Assembly: GCA_964397625.1 (NCBI GenBank)
Contig: CAYNJT010000029.1
Coordinates: 1-36,138, forward strand
DNA: 36,138 nt
Reading direction: 5' to 3'
Source of the DNA: Leptolinea sp964397625
GTDB taxonomy: Bacteria > Chloroflexota > Anaerolineae > Anaerolineales > Anaerolineaceae
The notes under the pieces are model-generated. The model worked only from the letters and a program-made list of their open reading frames with translations. It had not been told where the DNA came from and did no database searches. Made by a program: the position numbers and the translations under genes. This document shows, piece after piece, positions 7,783 to 15,027 of this stretch; positions within the stretch are counted from its first letter, which is position 1; every line of letters begins with the position of its first letter.

Positions 7783-9033
7783 ATGTCAGATACTGTAACA
7801 GAATCAACCCAGCCCAAACGTCCAACCATTAAAGACCTGCCGCGTAATGTGTGGGCGGTCGGCTTCACCAGCTTTTTTGCAGATGTGTCCAGCGAGATGG
7901 TCATCAATATCATCCCTCTGTTTCTGGCTAATGTGCTTGGCGTGCAAACCAGCATTATCGGCCTGATTGAAGGTATCGCCGAAGCGACAGCCAGTATCCT
8001 AAAACTCTTCTCCGGCTGGCTTTCGGACAAACTGGGAGGGCGAAAATGGCTGGCTGTAGCCGGGTACGGCCTTTCTGCGGTTTCCAAACCATTTTTCTAC
8101 ATTGCCAGTAGTTGGGAGCTTATCGCGGGTGTTCGTTGGGCTGACCGCATTGGCAAAGGCATCCGTACTGCACCGCGCGACGCGCTGGTGGCTGATTCAG
8201 TCACCATAGAAACGCGCGGGCTGGCCTTTGGTTTTCATCGCGCCATGGATACTGCCGGCGCCATGGTAGGCTTGATCATAGCCGCGGTTGTCATCTGGAT
8301 GGCGCAGGCCAACAACGTTGACCTGACCAAATCCACCTTCCAGACAATTGTGCTAATTAGCCTGGTTCCCGCATTCCTTAGTGTATTCGCGCTAGCCATG
8401 GGAGCAAAAGACGTTCCGGTCGAAAAGAAACGCGATCTCCCGCGATTCTCACTGAAGAGCATGGGCAGGCCGTTCTCGATTTTCCTGGTCATTGTCAGCC
8501 TGTTTACCCTGGGGAACTCCTCAGATGCTTTTCTTGTGCTGCGCGCGCAGAACCTTGGAATTTCCGTGATCGGCATCACGATCATGCTTATCGTGTTTAA
8601 TCTGGTTTATACACTGGTCTCCACCCCCGCCGGCTCCCTCTCAGATCGTGTTGGGCGCCGCAGGTTGATCGTGGGGGGATGGCTGGTCTATGCGGCCATC
8701 TACTTTGGTTTCGCGCTGGCCCAACAGGCCTGGCAGATCTGGGTGCTCTATGTGGCCTACGGCCTGTACTATGGTATGGCCTTTGGCACAGCCAATGCCA
8801 TGGTTGCAGACCTGGTGCCCGGCGACCTGCGCGGTAGCGCTTATGGAACATACAACGCAGTCATCGGTCTGCTGGCGTTTCCATCATCACTGATCGCCGG
8901 TCTGCTCTGGCAGGGCGCTGGTTCCTGGAGCGGATTTGGCCCATCGGCACCCTTCTTTTTTGGGGGGGCACTTGCGCTTGCGGCTGCCCTGCTGATGGTT
9001 TTCTGGATGCCAAAAACAGAAGTACACAGATAA
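7783..9033 (+). CDS. MFS transporter paired with ChrB-like protein
   Basis: Major facilitator superfamily carrier of 416 aa with about 12 membrane spans. The motif-A loop GWLSDKLGGRKWL follows helix 2, and the equivalent GSLSDRVGRRRLI follows helix 8. The phrase RWADRIGKGIRTAPRDALVADS is characteristic of one MFS subgroup often annotated only as 'MFS transporter'. The start is set at 7783 because GAGG lies at 7774-7777; an in-frame TTG at 7735 overlaps the previous stop but has no ribosome site. Probably co-transcribed with the ChrB-like gene. Export of chromate or another toxic anion is possible but not shown. A strong terminator follows. Confidence 0.88.
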   Translation: MSDTVTESTQPKRPTIKDLPRNVWAVGFTSFFADVSSEMVINIIPLFLANVLGVQTSIIGLIEGIAEATASILKLFSGWLSDKLGGRKWLAVAGYGLSAVSKPFFYIASSWELIAGVRWADRIGKGIRTAPRDALVADSVTIETRGLAFGFHRAMDTAGAMVGLIIAAVVIWMAQANNVDLTKSTFQTIVLISLVPAFLSVFALAMGAKDVPVEKKRDLPRFSLKSMGRPFSIFLVIVSLFTLGNSSDAFLVLRAQNLGISVIGITIMLIVFNLVYTLVSTPAGSLSDRVGRRRLIVGGWLVYAAIYFGFALAQQAWQIWVLYVAYGLYYGMAFGTANAMVADLVPGDLRGSAYGTYNAVIGLLAFPSSLIAGLLWQGAGSWSGFGPSAPFFFGGALALAAALLMVFWMPKTEVHR

Positions 9034-9099
9034 CCAGTCTCAATGAACAAATGCCTCTCCGAATTTAATCCCGATTCCAATCCGAAACAAGTCAAAAAC

Positions 9100-9141
9100 A
9101 TACGGTTCAGTCCATCCAATTAGACTGAATCGTATTGTTTT
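9100..9141 (+). terminator. Rho-independent terminator after the MFS gene
   Basis: A 13-bp stem with one G-U pair (9100-9112 with 9123-9135), a 10-nt loop, then TGTTTT. It lies 67 bp past the stop of the MFS gene and separates it from the regulator at 9293. Confidence 0.8.
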
Positions 9142-9266
9142 AATCAACCTCATCAATAATTCAGATTATGTGATGCAGGCTTATTCGATCTAAACCATAT
9201 CCACACAAAAGAAAATATCACCCATTCCATTCTTAAACATAATGCATTTATCGGATTTGATTTGGA

Positions 9267-9272
9267 TATAAT
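9267..9272 (+). promoter_or_regulatory. Candidate -10 box for the large regulator
   Basis: A perfect TATAAT 20 bp before the ATG at 9293, with no convincing -35 at the right distance. If used, the 5' leader would be about 14 nt and would contain no Shine-Dalgarno. Activator-dependent transcription would explain a missing -35, but this is speculation. Confidence 0.4.
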
Positions 9273-9292
9273 AATCACCGGACAAACATCAA

Positions 9293-12200
9293 ATGCCTCC
9301 CGATTTTTCAATCATTCGCACAAGGATCACGCCTCCGCGGCGCCGGGGCGAACTGGTTACACGTCCGCGGTTGATCGATCTACTGAATGAACTATTGGAA
9401 AAACGGTTGGTCTTAATCTCCGCGCCGGCTGGTTATGGAAAGACATCCCTGCTGGTCGATTTTGCCAATTGCTCACCCATGCCAGTCTGCTGGTATACCA
9501 TTGACAATCTGGATTTTGACCCCCAACGCTTCATCGCGTATTTTATCGCGGCCATCCATCAGCGGTTTCCGGCCTTTGGGGAGCGTTCCTCAACAGTATT
9601 GGCCGCCGAGCAGGGCAAACCGGATGTTGACTACCTGGCCAATGTAATCATCAACGATCTGATCGAAAATGTAGCCGAGCATTTCGTTTTCATTCTGGAT
9701 GATTTTCATCTGGTAAATGAGAGCAACCCTGTGCGTGGATTCATCAGCCGGTTTTTACTGGATGTGGAAGAAAACTGCCATGTTCTGATCACTTCGCGGA
9801 CATTATTATCCCTGCCGGCGATACCCGTTCTGGCAGCCCGATCGGAAGTAGGCGGATTCAGTTTTGAAGAACTGGCTTTTCAACCAGATGAAATTCAAGA
9901 GCTCTACGAGCAGACCCGGCGCCAACCGATTTCAAAGGACACCGCCGAAGATATATTGAGCCGCACGGAAGGCTGGATCACCGGAATTATTCTCACCAGT
10001 CAGATCACCCATGAGGAGGTAAGAACCAGGAGCCTGCTGGAACGATTGACGGGGTTCAGCATGGAAGAATACTTCCTGCAGATTATTAACAGTCTGCCAC
10101 CGGAATTACGCTCCTTTTTGCTGTGGTCTTCCCTCCTGGAAGAATTTAATGCTGAGCTTTGTGAGAAAATCCTGGCCAAAGCCCTTAATATGCCAGACGC
10201 GCCCTGGCATAACTGGATGGATGCGATATTACAAAACAACCTGTTTGCCCTGCCCGTGGGCGAGCAAGGCGAATGGGTTCGCTATCATCCTCTTTTCCTT
10301 GAATTCCTGCAGACCCGGGTTTTCAGGGAATACTCCCAGGCAGCTCAGGCAATCGAACATTGCCTGGCTGACAACTATATCCAAAGCAGGGAGTGGGATC
10401 GGGCTTTTGCTATTTACCGGCGGCTCAACTCGCAGGACGACCTTCTGCGCCTTATAGAAATGGCTGGCCCCGATGTGTTGACTGCCGGTCGAATATCGAC
10501 ACTGTCTGCCTGGATCGATGTCATACCTGACGACATAACAGCCGTCCACCCGGTGATCAACGCTTTGAAGGGCAAAATCGCTTTTTCAAGTGGAGATACC
10601 ACCCAGGCCATGCACCTGTATAACCATGCCATCGAGATCCTCGATTCATCCACCGATAGGGGTTCTCTGGCGCAGACTCTTGTCTGGAGGGCAAATCTGC
10701 ATCGCCTGATGGGTGACTTGAATGCCGCGCTGAATGACGCAGAGCGGTGCCTGCGATTACTGGAAAAAGATATCCTCAGTGAAAAGATCAAAGGAGACGC
10801 GCAACGCTGCGTCGGTCTTTGTTATTACCACAAAGGAAAACTGCAGGAAGCGCTCGCCTGGCTGCAAAAAGCCCATGCCACCATGCTTATGCTGAGAGAC
10901 CAGAAGAATGACGCGGAAATACAGATGGAAATCGGCATTATTTATGAAAATTTGGGCCAGTATGACCGCGCGAAAGAGTCATACCTGTACGCTCTTAAAT
11001 ACTGGAAACAAACTGAGAACCAAATCAACCAATCCATCCTGTTGAATAATCTTGGAGTACTCCAGCAGATGTTGGGCGATTACGAACAGGCCAGCCTCTC
11101 TTTTACCCAGGGACTGGAATACGCGCGATCGAGCGGTTACACTCGCATCGAAGCCTACGTATTAACAGGTATCGGAGATATGTACACAGAATTACAGGCT
11201 GATGAACAGGCCGCTGAAGCATTTAACCTGGCAGCAGCCATCGCGGACCGCATCAATGAACATTTTTTGCGAGTTTATATCGGCACACGCTCAGCCGCGC
11301 TGGCCGGTTTGCGGGGTGATACCGAACATGGTTATCAGATAATTCAACAAACCAGAAGCCTGATCACCGAACAAGATTCCGAGATGGAGCGCCGGTTGTG
11401 CGACCTGGAATTTGCCGGACTTAAACTGCAGGATAAAAATTACGAAGAAGCCATACCATTGCTCGAATCTGCCTGCAAATTCTTCGGCCAGGAAGGCCAC
11501 AAGATTCAATCAGACCGGGCGCATCTTTACCTCATTCTTGCCTATCATGCTTCGGGGCAATCGGGGAAAATGTTGGAACACTTACTGCATTTGCAGGCCA
11601 ACATGAACGCGGTTTATCCACCTGTTGCCTTGACGGTTCTGGCCTGCCGGTACATCACCCAGCTTCAGGAAATAAAATTTGATTATCTGCAGCCCGAGAT
11701 CAGCCGCTTTCGGGAAATGACCTCTGCCTTCCAGGAAAAATTGCCGGCATTACGCCGGTTCCTGCGTGAAAATTCACAAGTGCTGCCCTTCGCTCCGCCC
11801 ACACTGCATATCCGAGCGCTGGGACGCATGCAGGTTCTGGTGAATAACCACAGAATCTCGAGTTCGGAATGGCAGACTCAAGCCGCGCGGGACCTGTTTT
11901 TTATGCTATTGGCGCATCCTGAAGGAATGACGCGTGAAGAAATCTGCCTGATCTTCTGGCCCGACGCATCGCCTGATGACGCCCGGTTCCGCTTTAAAAA
12001 TACAGTTTACAGGCTGAGGCGGGCCGTTGGAAAAGACAGCGTTCTGCTGGATCAAGAAATTTACAGGTTTAATAATAAATTGGACTATGAATATGATGTT
12101 GAAAAATTTCTAAAAGAAAACGCTCTGGCTGCCCAAACACAGGATCCTTTGAAAAAAATCGGACATTTCCGTGAAGCTATTAAGATCTACCATGGTAATT

Positions 12201-12523
12201 ATTTAACGGAAATTGAAGAAACCTGGGCGCTAAATCCTCGCGAGAACTTACGGCTGAATTATCTCAACATTCTTTTGCAAGCCGCGGAATTGTATTTCAA
12301 CATGGAAAAATATGAGCAGGCTCTAGAATACTGCCAGCGGGCGCTGGAAGAAGATAATTTACTGGAAGATGCCTACCGCCTGTCACTGCGTATTTTCGCG
12401 GCTACGGGCAATAGGGTTGGGCTGGTTCGGCAATATCAACGCTGCGTCGAAGTTCTGGAACGCGAAATCCATTCAGAACCTTCCGCACAAACTCAGGCAT
12501 TATATCAATCACTCCTTAAGTAA
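9293..12523 (+). CDS. MalT-like ATP-dependent regulator with TPRs and a C-terminal BTAD activator module
   Basis: Very large (1076 aa) STAND-type transcription factor. Residues 1-35 resemble the MalT-family entry phrase ending TRPRLIDLL; Walker A is APAGYGKTS (44-52) and Walker B is FILDD (133-137). The centre (about 380-800) is alpha-helical with TPR-like repeats. From about 837 the protein has an OmpR-type winged helix (LHIRALGRMQVL through TVYRLRRAVGKD) followed by a bacterial transcriptional activator domain (about 920-1076) as in SARP/DnrI regulators. A LuxR-type HTH, usual at the MalT C-terminus, is replaced by this module. ATP and ligand binding presumably switch oligomerisation. It reads in the same direction as the peptide/DUF5317/HD-GYP genes that follow and may activate them. 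The ATG lacks a clear ribosome site, but the N-terminus matches the family. Confidence 0.88.
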   Translation: MPPDFSIIRTRITPPRRRGELVTRPRLIDLLNELLEKRLVLISAPAGYGKTSLLVDFANCSPMPVCWYTIDNLDFDPQRFIAYFIAAIHQRFPAFGERSSTVLAAEQGKPDVDYLANVIINDLIENVAEHFVFILDDFHLVNESNPVRGFISRFLLDVEENCHVLITSRTLLSLPAIPVLAARSEVGGFSFEELAFQPDEIQELYEQTRRQPISKDTAEDILSRTEGWITGIILTSQITHEEVRTRSLLERLTGFSMEEYFLQIINSLPPELRSFLLWSSLLEEFNAELCEKILAKALNMPDAPWHNWMDAILQNNLFALPVGEQGEWVRYHPLFLEFLQTRVFREYSQAAQAIEHCLADNYIQSREWDRAFAIYRRLNSQDDLLRLIEMAGPDVLTAGRISTLSAWIDVIPDDITAVHPVINALKGKIAFSSGDTTQAMHLYNHAIEILDSSTDRGSLAQTLVWRANLHRLMGDLNAALNDAERCLRLLEKDILSEKIKGDAQRCVGLCYYHKGKLQEALAWLQKAHATMLMLRDQKNDAEIQMEIGIIYENLGQYDRAKESYLYALKYWKQTENQINQSILLNNLGVLQQMLGDYEQASLSFTQGLEYARSSGYTRIEAYVLTGIGDMYTELQADEQAAEAFNLAAAIADRINEHFLRVYIGTRSAALAGLRGDTEHGYQIIQQTRSLITEQDSEMERRLCDLEFAGLKLQDKNYEEAIPLLESACKFFGQEGHKIQSDRAHLYLILAYHASGQSGKMLEHLLHLQANMNAVYPPVALTVLACRYITQLQEIKFDYLQPEISRFREMTSAFQEKLPALRRFLRENSQVLPFAPPTLHIRALGRMQVLVNNHRISSSEWQTQAARDLFFMLLAHPEGMTREEICLIFWPDASPDDARFRFKNTVYRLRRAVGKDSVLLDQEIYRFNNKLDYEYDVEKFLKENALAAQTQDPLKKIGHFREAIKIYHGNYLTEIEETWALNPRENLRLNYLNILLQAAELYFNMEKYEQALEYCQRALEEDNLLEDAYRLSLRIFAATGNRVGLVRQYQRCVEVLEREIHSEPSAQTQALYQSLLK

Positions 12524-12554
12524 TTAGGGCATTCATTTTCGAAAACAACCAAAA

Positions 12555-12742
12555 CGGGTATTTTCCCCGGGTACGTGTCGGATGACATTGGACCGGTCGC
12601 GAATACCTATTATTTACGCATTTTTTACGGGGGAGACTGGTAAAAAAGATGCATTTAAGCCGAAATGAGACAGGTTTAATGCCTGTTTTGAGACTGCGAA
12701 TTTAGATAATAAGGCCAATAAAAACCATTCAAGGAGTGAGCC
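12555..12742 (+). promoter_or_regulatory. Structured leader upstream of the micropeptide gene
   Basis: The 219-bp space after the regulator contains several hairpins: GGTATT/AATACC (12557-12562 with 12602-12607) enclosing a 39-nt region; TTTTTTAC/GTAAAAAA (12621-12628 with 12640-12647), perfect, extended through a 2-nt bulge by GCA/TGC (12618-12620 with 12650-12652); and ACAGG/CCTGT (12670-12674 with 12682-12686). GAGACTG occurs twice (12633-12639, 12690-12696), once in a loop. This could be a cis-acting RNA element or a terminator-antiterminator; it matches no riboswitch I know. Confidence 0.4.
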
Positions 12743-12859
12743 ATGTTATCAAATCTCAAGTCTGTTATTCGCCCTGTTGATGTCCGGGTTGTTCTCTTCC
12801 TCATTTCGGTGGCTCTTTTTGTCATTGGCGCCGGCGCTCCCGCTGCCACAGGTGGATAA
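12743..12859 (+). CDS. 38-residue hydrophobic micropeptide
   Basis: A short ORF with a textbook ribosome site: AAGGAG at 12731-12736, six bases before the ATG, ending in TAA. The peptide has a basic amphipathic start (MLSNLKSVIRPVDVR), a single hydrophobic span (about residues 16-31, VVLFLISVALFVIGAG) and a small-residue tail (APAATGG). It resembles a type I small membrane protein or a secreted peptide precursor with an N-terminal signal anchor. It lies between the 1076-aa regulator and the DUF5317 gene, all on one strand. Known peptide pheromones and toxins can look like this, but no family is recognised. Function unknown; a membrane-acting or signalling role is inference. Confidence 0.65.
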   Translation: MLSNLKSVIRPVDVRVVLFLISVALFVIGAGAPAATGG

Positions 12860-12887
12860 TCGTTCACTCCACTGATTTTTGTAATAT

Positions 12888-12907
12888 CTCATCCAGGGAA
12901 GGATGAG
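12888..12907 (+). promoter_or_regulatory. Hairpin overlapping the minigene ribosome site
   Basis: CTCATCC (12888-12894) pairs perfectly with GGATGAG (12901-12907) around AGGGAA. The right arm and loop include the Shine-Dalgarno AAGGA (12899-12903) of the 15-codon minigene at 12911. Folding would hide that site and could control translation of the coupled DUF5317 gene. Confidence 0.5.
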
Positions 12908-12910
12908 TTA

Positions 12911-12958
12911 ATGCAACAGCCAGAATGGATTCTGAGATCAGTGACGAAATCAATATGA
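12911..12958 (+). CDS. 15-codon minigene coupled to the DUF5317 gene
   Basis: ATG at 12911, seven bases after AAGGA, opens a 15-codon frame (MQQPEWILRSVTKSI) whose TGA (12956-12958) overlaps the ATG of the next gene (12955-12957) as ATGA. The DUF5317 gene has no ribosome site of its own, so this short frame may serve to deliver ribosomes to it by coupling. Alternatively the DUF5317 gene starts at 12925 in its own frame and the minigene is chance. Confidence 0.4.
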   Translation: MQQPEWILRSVTKSI

Positions 12959-13533
12959 TTTTAATATATGCTGTCATCCTGGGCCTGGCTGCCACACTTG
13001 TGCGTGCCAGGCTTTATCATCGAACCTTAAAAATCACTCCAATGCGTTGGGAATGGCTGGTCTTCGTTTGTGTTGTCCCGCAGATTCTGGTTTTTTATTT
13101 ACCATACACAGCGAAGATCATACCCGAACCGATGATTCCACCTCTGCAAATCTTATCCATGTTCGGCCTGTCCGTCTTTGCTTTTTTGAACATTTCTTTA
13201 CCCGGATTTTGGGCCCTTGGATTGGGTTTGGTTAGCAACTTTCTGGCAATACTGGCAAATGGCGGGTGGATGCCAATCCGTGTGGAAACACTGCAGCGAA
13301 TGATTCCCTCCCGGGCTGCAGAATTCTGGACGGTGGGATCACGACTCGGATTTACCAAAGACCGTATCATGGCACCAGAAGTTATCCGTCTGGAATGGTT
13401 AACCGATAGATTCACATTTCCTCAGGGGCTGCCTCAAAATATCGCCTTTAGCTTGGGCGATATTTTCATCTCAATCGGAGTAATTTTGTTGCTATGGTCA
13501 TTAAGTCGTAAAGAAGGAAAGGAGAAAATATGA
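12955..13533 (+). CDS. DUF5317 family membrane protein
   Basis: 192-aa integral membrane protein of unknown function, typical of Chloroflexota and some Firmicutes. It begins MILIYAVILGL, the usual family start, and has about five membrane spans. A central loop contains the conserved-looking NGGWMPIRVETLQRMIP segment, and the last span ends in a basic tail (SRKEGKEK). I chose 12955 over the in-frame ATG at 12925 because family members start with this hydrophobic helix and because ATGA overlap with the minigene offers coupling; the extra ten residues would be polar. Its stop overlaps the next ATG (ATGA), so the two are an operon. Its placement beside a micropeptide suggests a role in sensing or handling it, which is inference only. 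Confidence 0.75.
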   Translation: MILIYAVILGLAATLVRARLYHRTLKITPMRWEWLVFVCVVPQILVFYLPYTAKIIPEPMIPPLQILSMFGLSVFAFLNISLPGFWALGLGLVSNFLAILANGGWMPIRVETLQRMIPSRAAEFWTVGSRLGFTKDRIMAPEVIRLEWLTDRFTFPQGLPQNIAFSLGDIFISIGVILLLWSLSRKEGKEKI

Positions 13534-13850
13534 CGCCGATACAGAAACTCCAGGATATTCAACCTGAACAAAAAAAATCTGCCACAGAATACCACGCAAG
13601 TACAAAAGCTGAACTTGGCCGATTAATTCATGCCGCCGTAATCAATACCCGGTTCCGCCAATCTCTACTGGCAAACCCGATTTCCACAATTGAAGGAGGT
13701 TACCTGGGAGAAAAATTTCTTTTCCCTGGTGAAGTAAGGGAAAAGATGAAGCAAATCCATGCCGGGAATCTGGAGGAATTTTCTTCCAGAATGCTTCAAA
13801 TTGTTGATACTTCTTCATCTGCTGAAATGGTCGTGCTTCATTACCGCTGA
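13530..13850 (+). CDS. Small Os1348/NHLP-like protein
   Basis: 106-aa soluble protein; ATG overlaps the DUF5317 stop, with AAGGAAAGGAG just upstream (GGAG six bases before the ATG). Residues 28-90 read ELGRLIHAAVINTRFRQSLL, then ANP, then GEKFLFPGEVREKMKQI, and resemble the Os1348 domain of the nitrile-hydratase-like leader (NHLP) clan: a helix ending FRxxLLANP, then a G-Y-x-G-E turn and an acidic helix. Members of that clan include leader peptides of RiPP natural products. No modification enzyme or protease/exporter is seen nearby, and the C-terminal tail (about 91-106) has no Cys or Thr-rich core, so it may be a regulatory relative rather than a RiPP precursor. The family call rests on pattern memory. 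Confidence 0.6.
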   Translation: MTPIQKLQDIQPEQKKSATEYHASTKAELGRLIHAAVINTRFRQSLLANPISTIEGGYLGEKFLFPGEVREKMKQIHAGNLEEFSSRMLQIVDTSSSAEMVVLHYR

Positions 13851-13877
13851 ATCGTGTAAGTTCGGGTTTTTATTGAT

Positions 13878-14705
13878 ATGAGCCGTCAGACATCCAATTC
13901 CAGACCAGGCATCAAAGATGTTCCCAATATGCAGGGGGATGCAGGGAGGGTTGAGGAACAGTGCAAACCGATCCAGATAATGATTCCCATGGAGCTGGAT
14001 CGAAAAAACCGTATTTTCGGCTTTTTTGCCCTGGATAATGGAGAGCTGCCTGAAGGTAGTCAAAAGAATCTGAATGAGATTACCGGCACACCTTTCAAAG
14101 CTGAACTGGCAGGGTTGACAGTCTATGTCGGCCCTGTCAGTCAGCCCTTGCAGGAAAACTACAGCAAAGCTTTATTTAAACTGGCTGACTCGATTGACCG
14201 CTGTGACCAGAGTTCGCACAGTCTGACTACCGCGTTGTGGGCAAAACGCCTGGCTGAATCCATGCGTCTACCCGATGACGAAATTAACGAAATTACTATG
14301 GCCGCCCGTTTGCATGACATCGGGAAAGCCGTCTTCCCACACGAATTATTGATAAAACCCGGACCTTTGACCGATCAGGAATGGGCAACTATTAAATATC
14401 ATGCCGAGTACAGCGCCACACTTATGGAGCCATCAGAAAATCTGCGCCCCCTCATCCCGTTGGTTCGCGCGCATCACGAGCGTTTTGATGGAAAAGGGTA
14501 CTCCCACAACCTTGCCGGGTTTGATATTCCCCTCGGGGCGCGTATTATGGCTGTTGCTGATGCTTTTTCCACCATGACAAATGGACGTGCCTACCGTAAA
14601 CCAATATCATACGAAGCAGCTCAATCAGAGTTGGTACGCTGCAGCGGTTCTCAATTCGACCCGGAAATTGTCCGCCTGATGATCCGGCTATTACGCCGCT
14701 ACTGA
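13878..14705 (+). CDS. HD-GYP domain protein (c-di-GMP phosphodiesterase candidate)
   Basis: 275-aa protein with a C-terminal HD-GYP domain (about 95-270) that would hydrolyse cyclic di-GMP. Metal and catalytic residues are present: His114, the HD pair His146-Asp147 in LHDIGK, His175, the HH pair 199-200, and DGKGY (204-208) followed by Ser rather than the eponymous Pro. The first ~90 residues resemble the end of a GAF-like sensory fold but are too divergent to name. It starts 27 bp after the Os1348-like gene, with no clear ribosome site at the ATG, and belongs to the same transcription unit. It gives the cassette an intracellular second-messenger output. Soluble: no membrane span seen. Confidence 0.88.
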   Translation: MSRQTSNSRPGIKDVPNMQGDAGRVEEQCKPIQIMIPMELDRKNRIFGFFALDNGELPEGSQKNLNEITGTPFKAELAGLTVYVGPVSQPLQENYSKALFKLADSIDRCDQSSHSLTTALWAKRLAESMRLPDDEINEITMAARLHDIGKAVFPHELLIKPGPLTDQEWATIKYHAEYSATLMEPSENLRPLIPLVRAHHERFDGKGYSHNLAGFDIPLGARIMAVADAFSTMTNGRAYRKPISYEAAQSELVRCSGSQFDPEIVRLMIRLLRRY

Positions 14706-15027
14706 CCCAGTCTATCCGTCATTCTATAATTGCCGCGACTGACATCAAGTCATCCAGCAATATAAACTATCGTCACACCATCTACTACACAATGACCGCC
14801 GGCCCGAGGCTTGGCGGAAATACATTCACACTTGTTGAAAGCGGAACATTGACTACTGTCCTGTGCCCTGTTGAATTCAAAAGCGCATCTCTTGATTCGT
14901 GTTAACTTCATTCAAAAGGGAATGTTTGTTATAGTTAAATTACTCCACAAATCGAACGGGATAAGAGTTTTTTCATCTGTCGATTGCACAAGGAAATAAT
15001 CGCCGTACCAGAATAGGAAAATCTGCC
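14706..15027. other. Intergenic region, candidate antiporter promoter only
   Basis: No coding region or RNA gene is recognisable. A weak promoter candidate for the antiporter is TTCATT (14907-14912), 17 bp, TATAGT (14930-14935). No clear terminator follows the HD-GYP gene. Confidence 0.4.

Noticed and set aside
14706..15027. tRNA or riboswitch in the intergenic space
   Set aside because: No cloverleaf, T-loop consensus or known aptamer pattern was seen on either strand.
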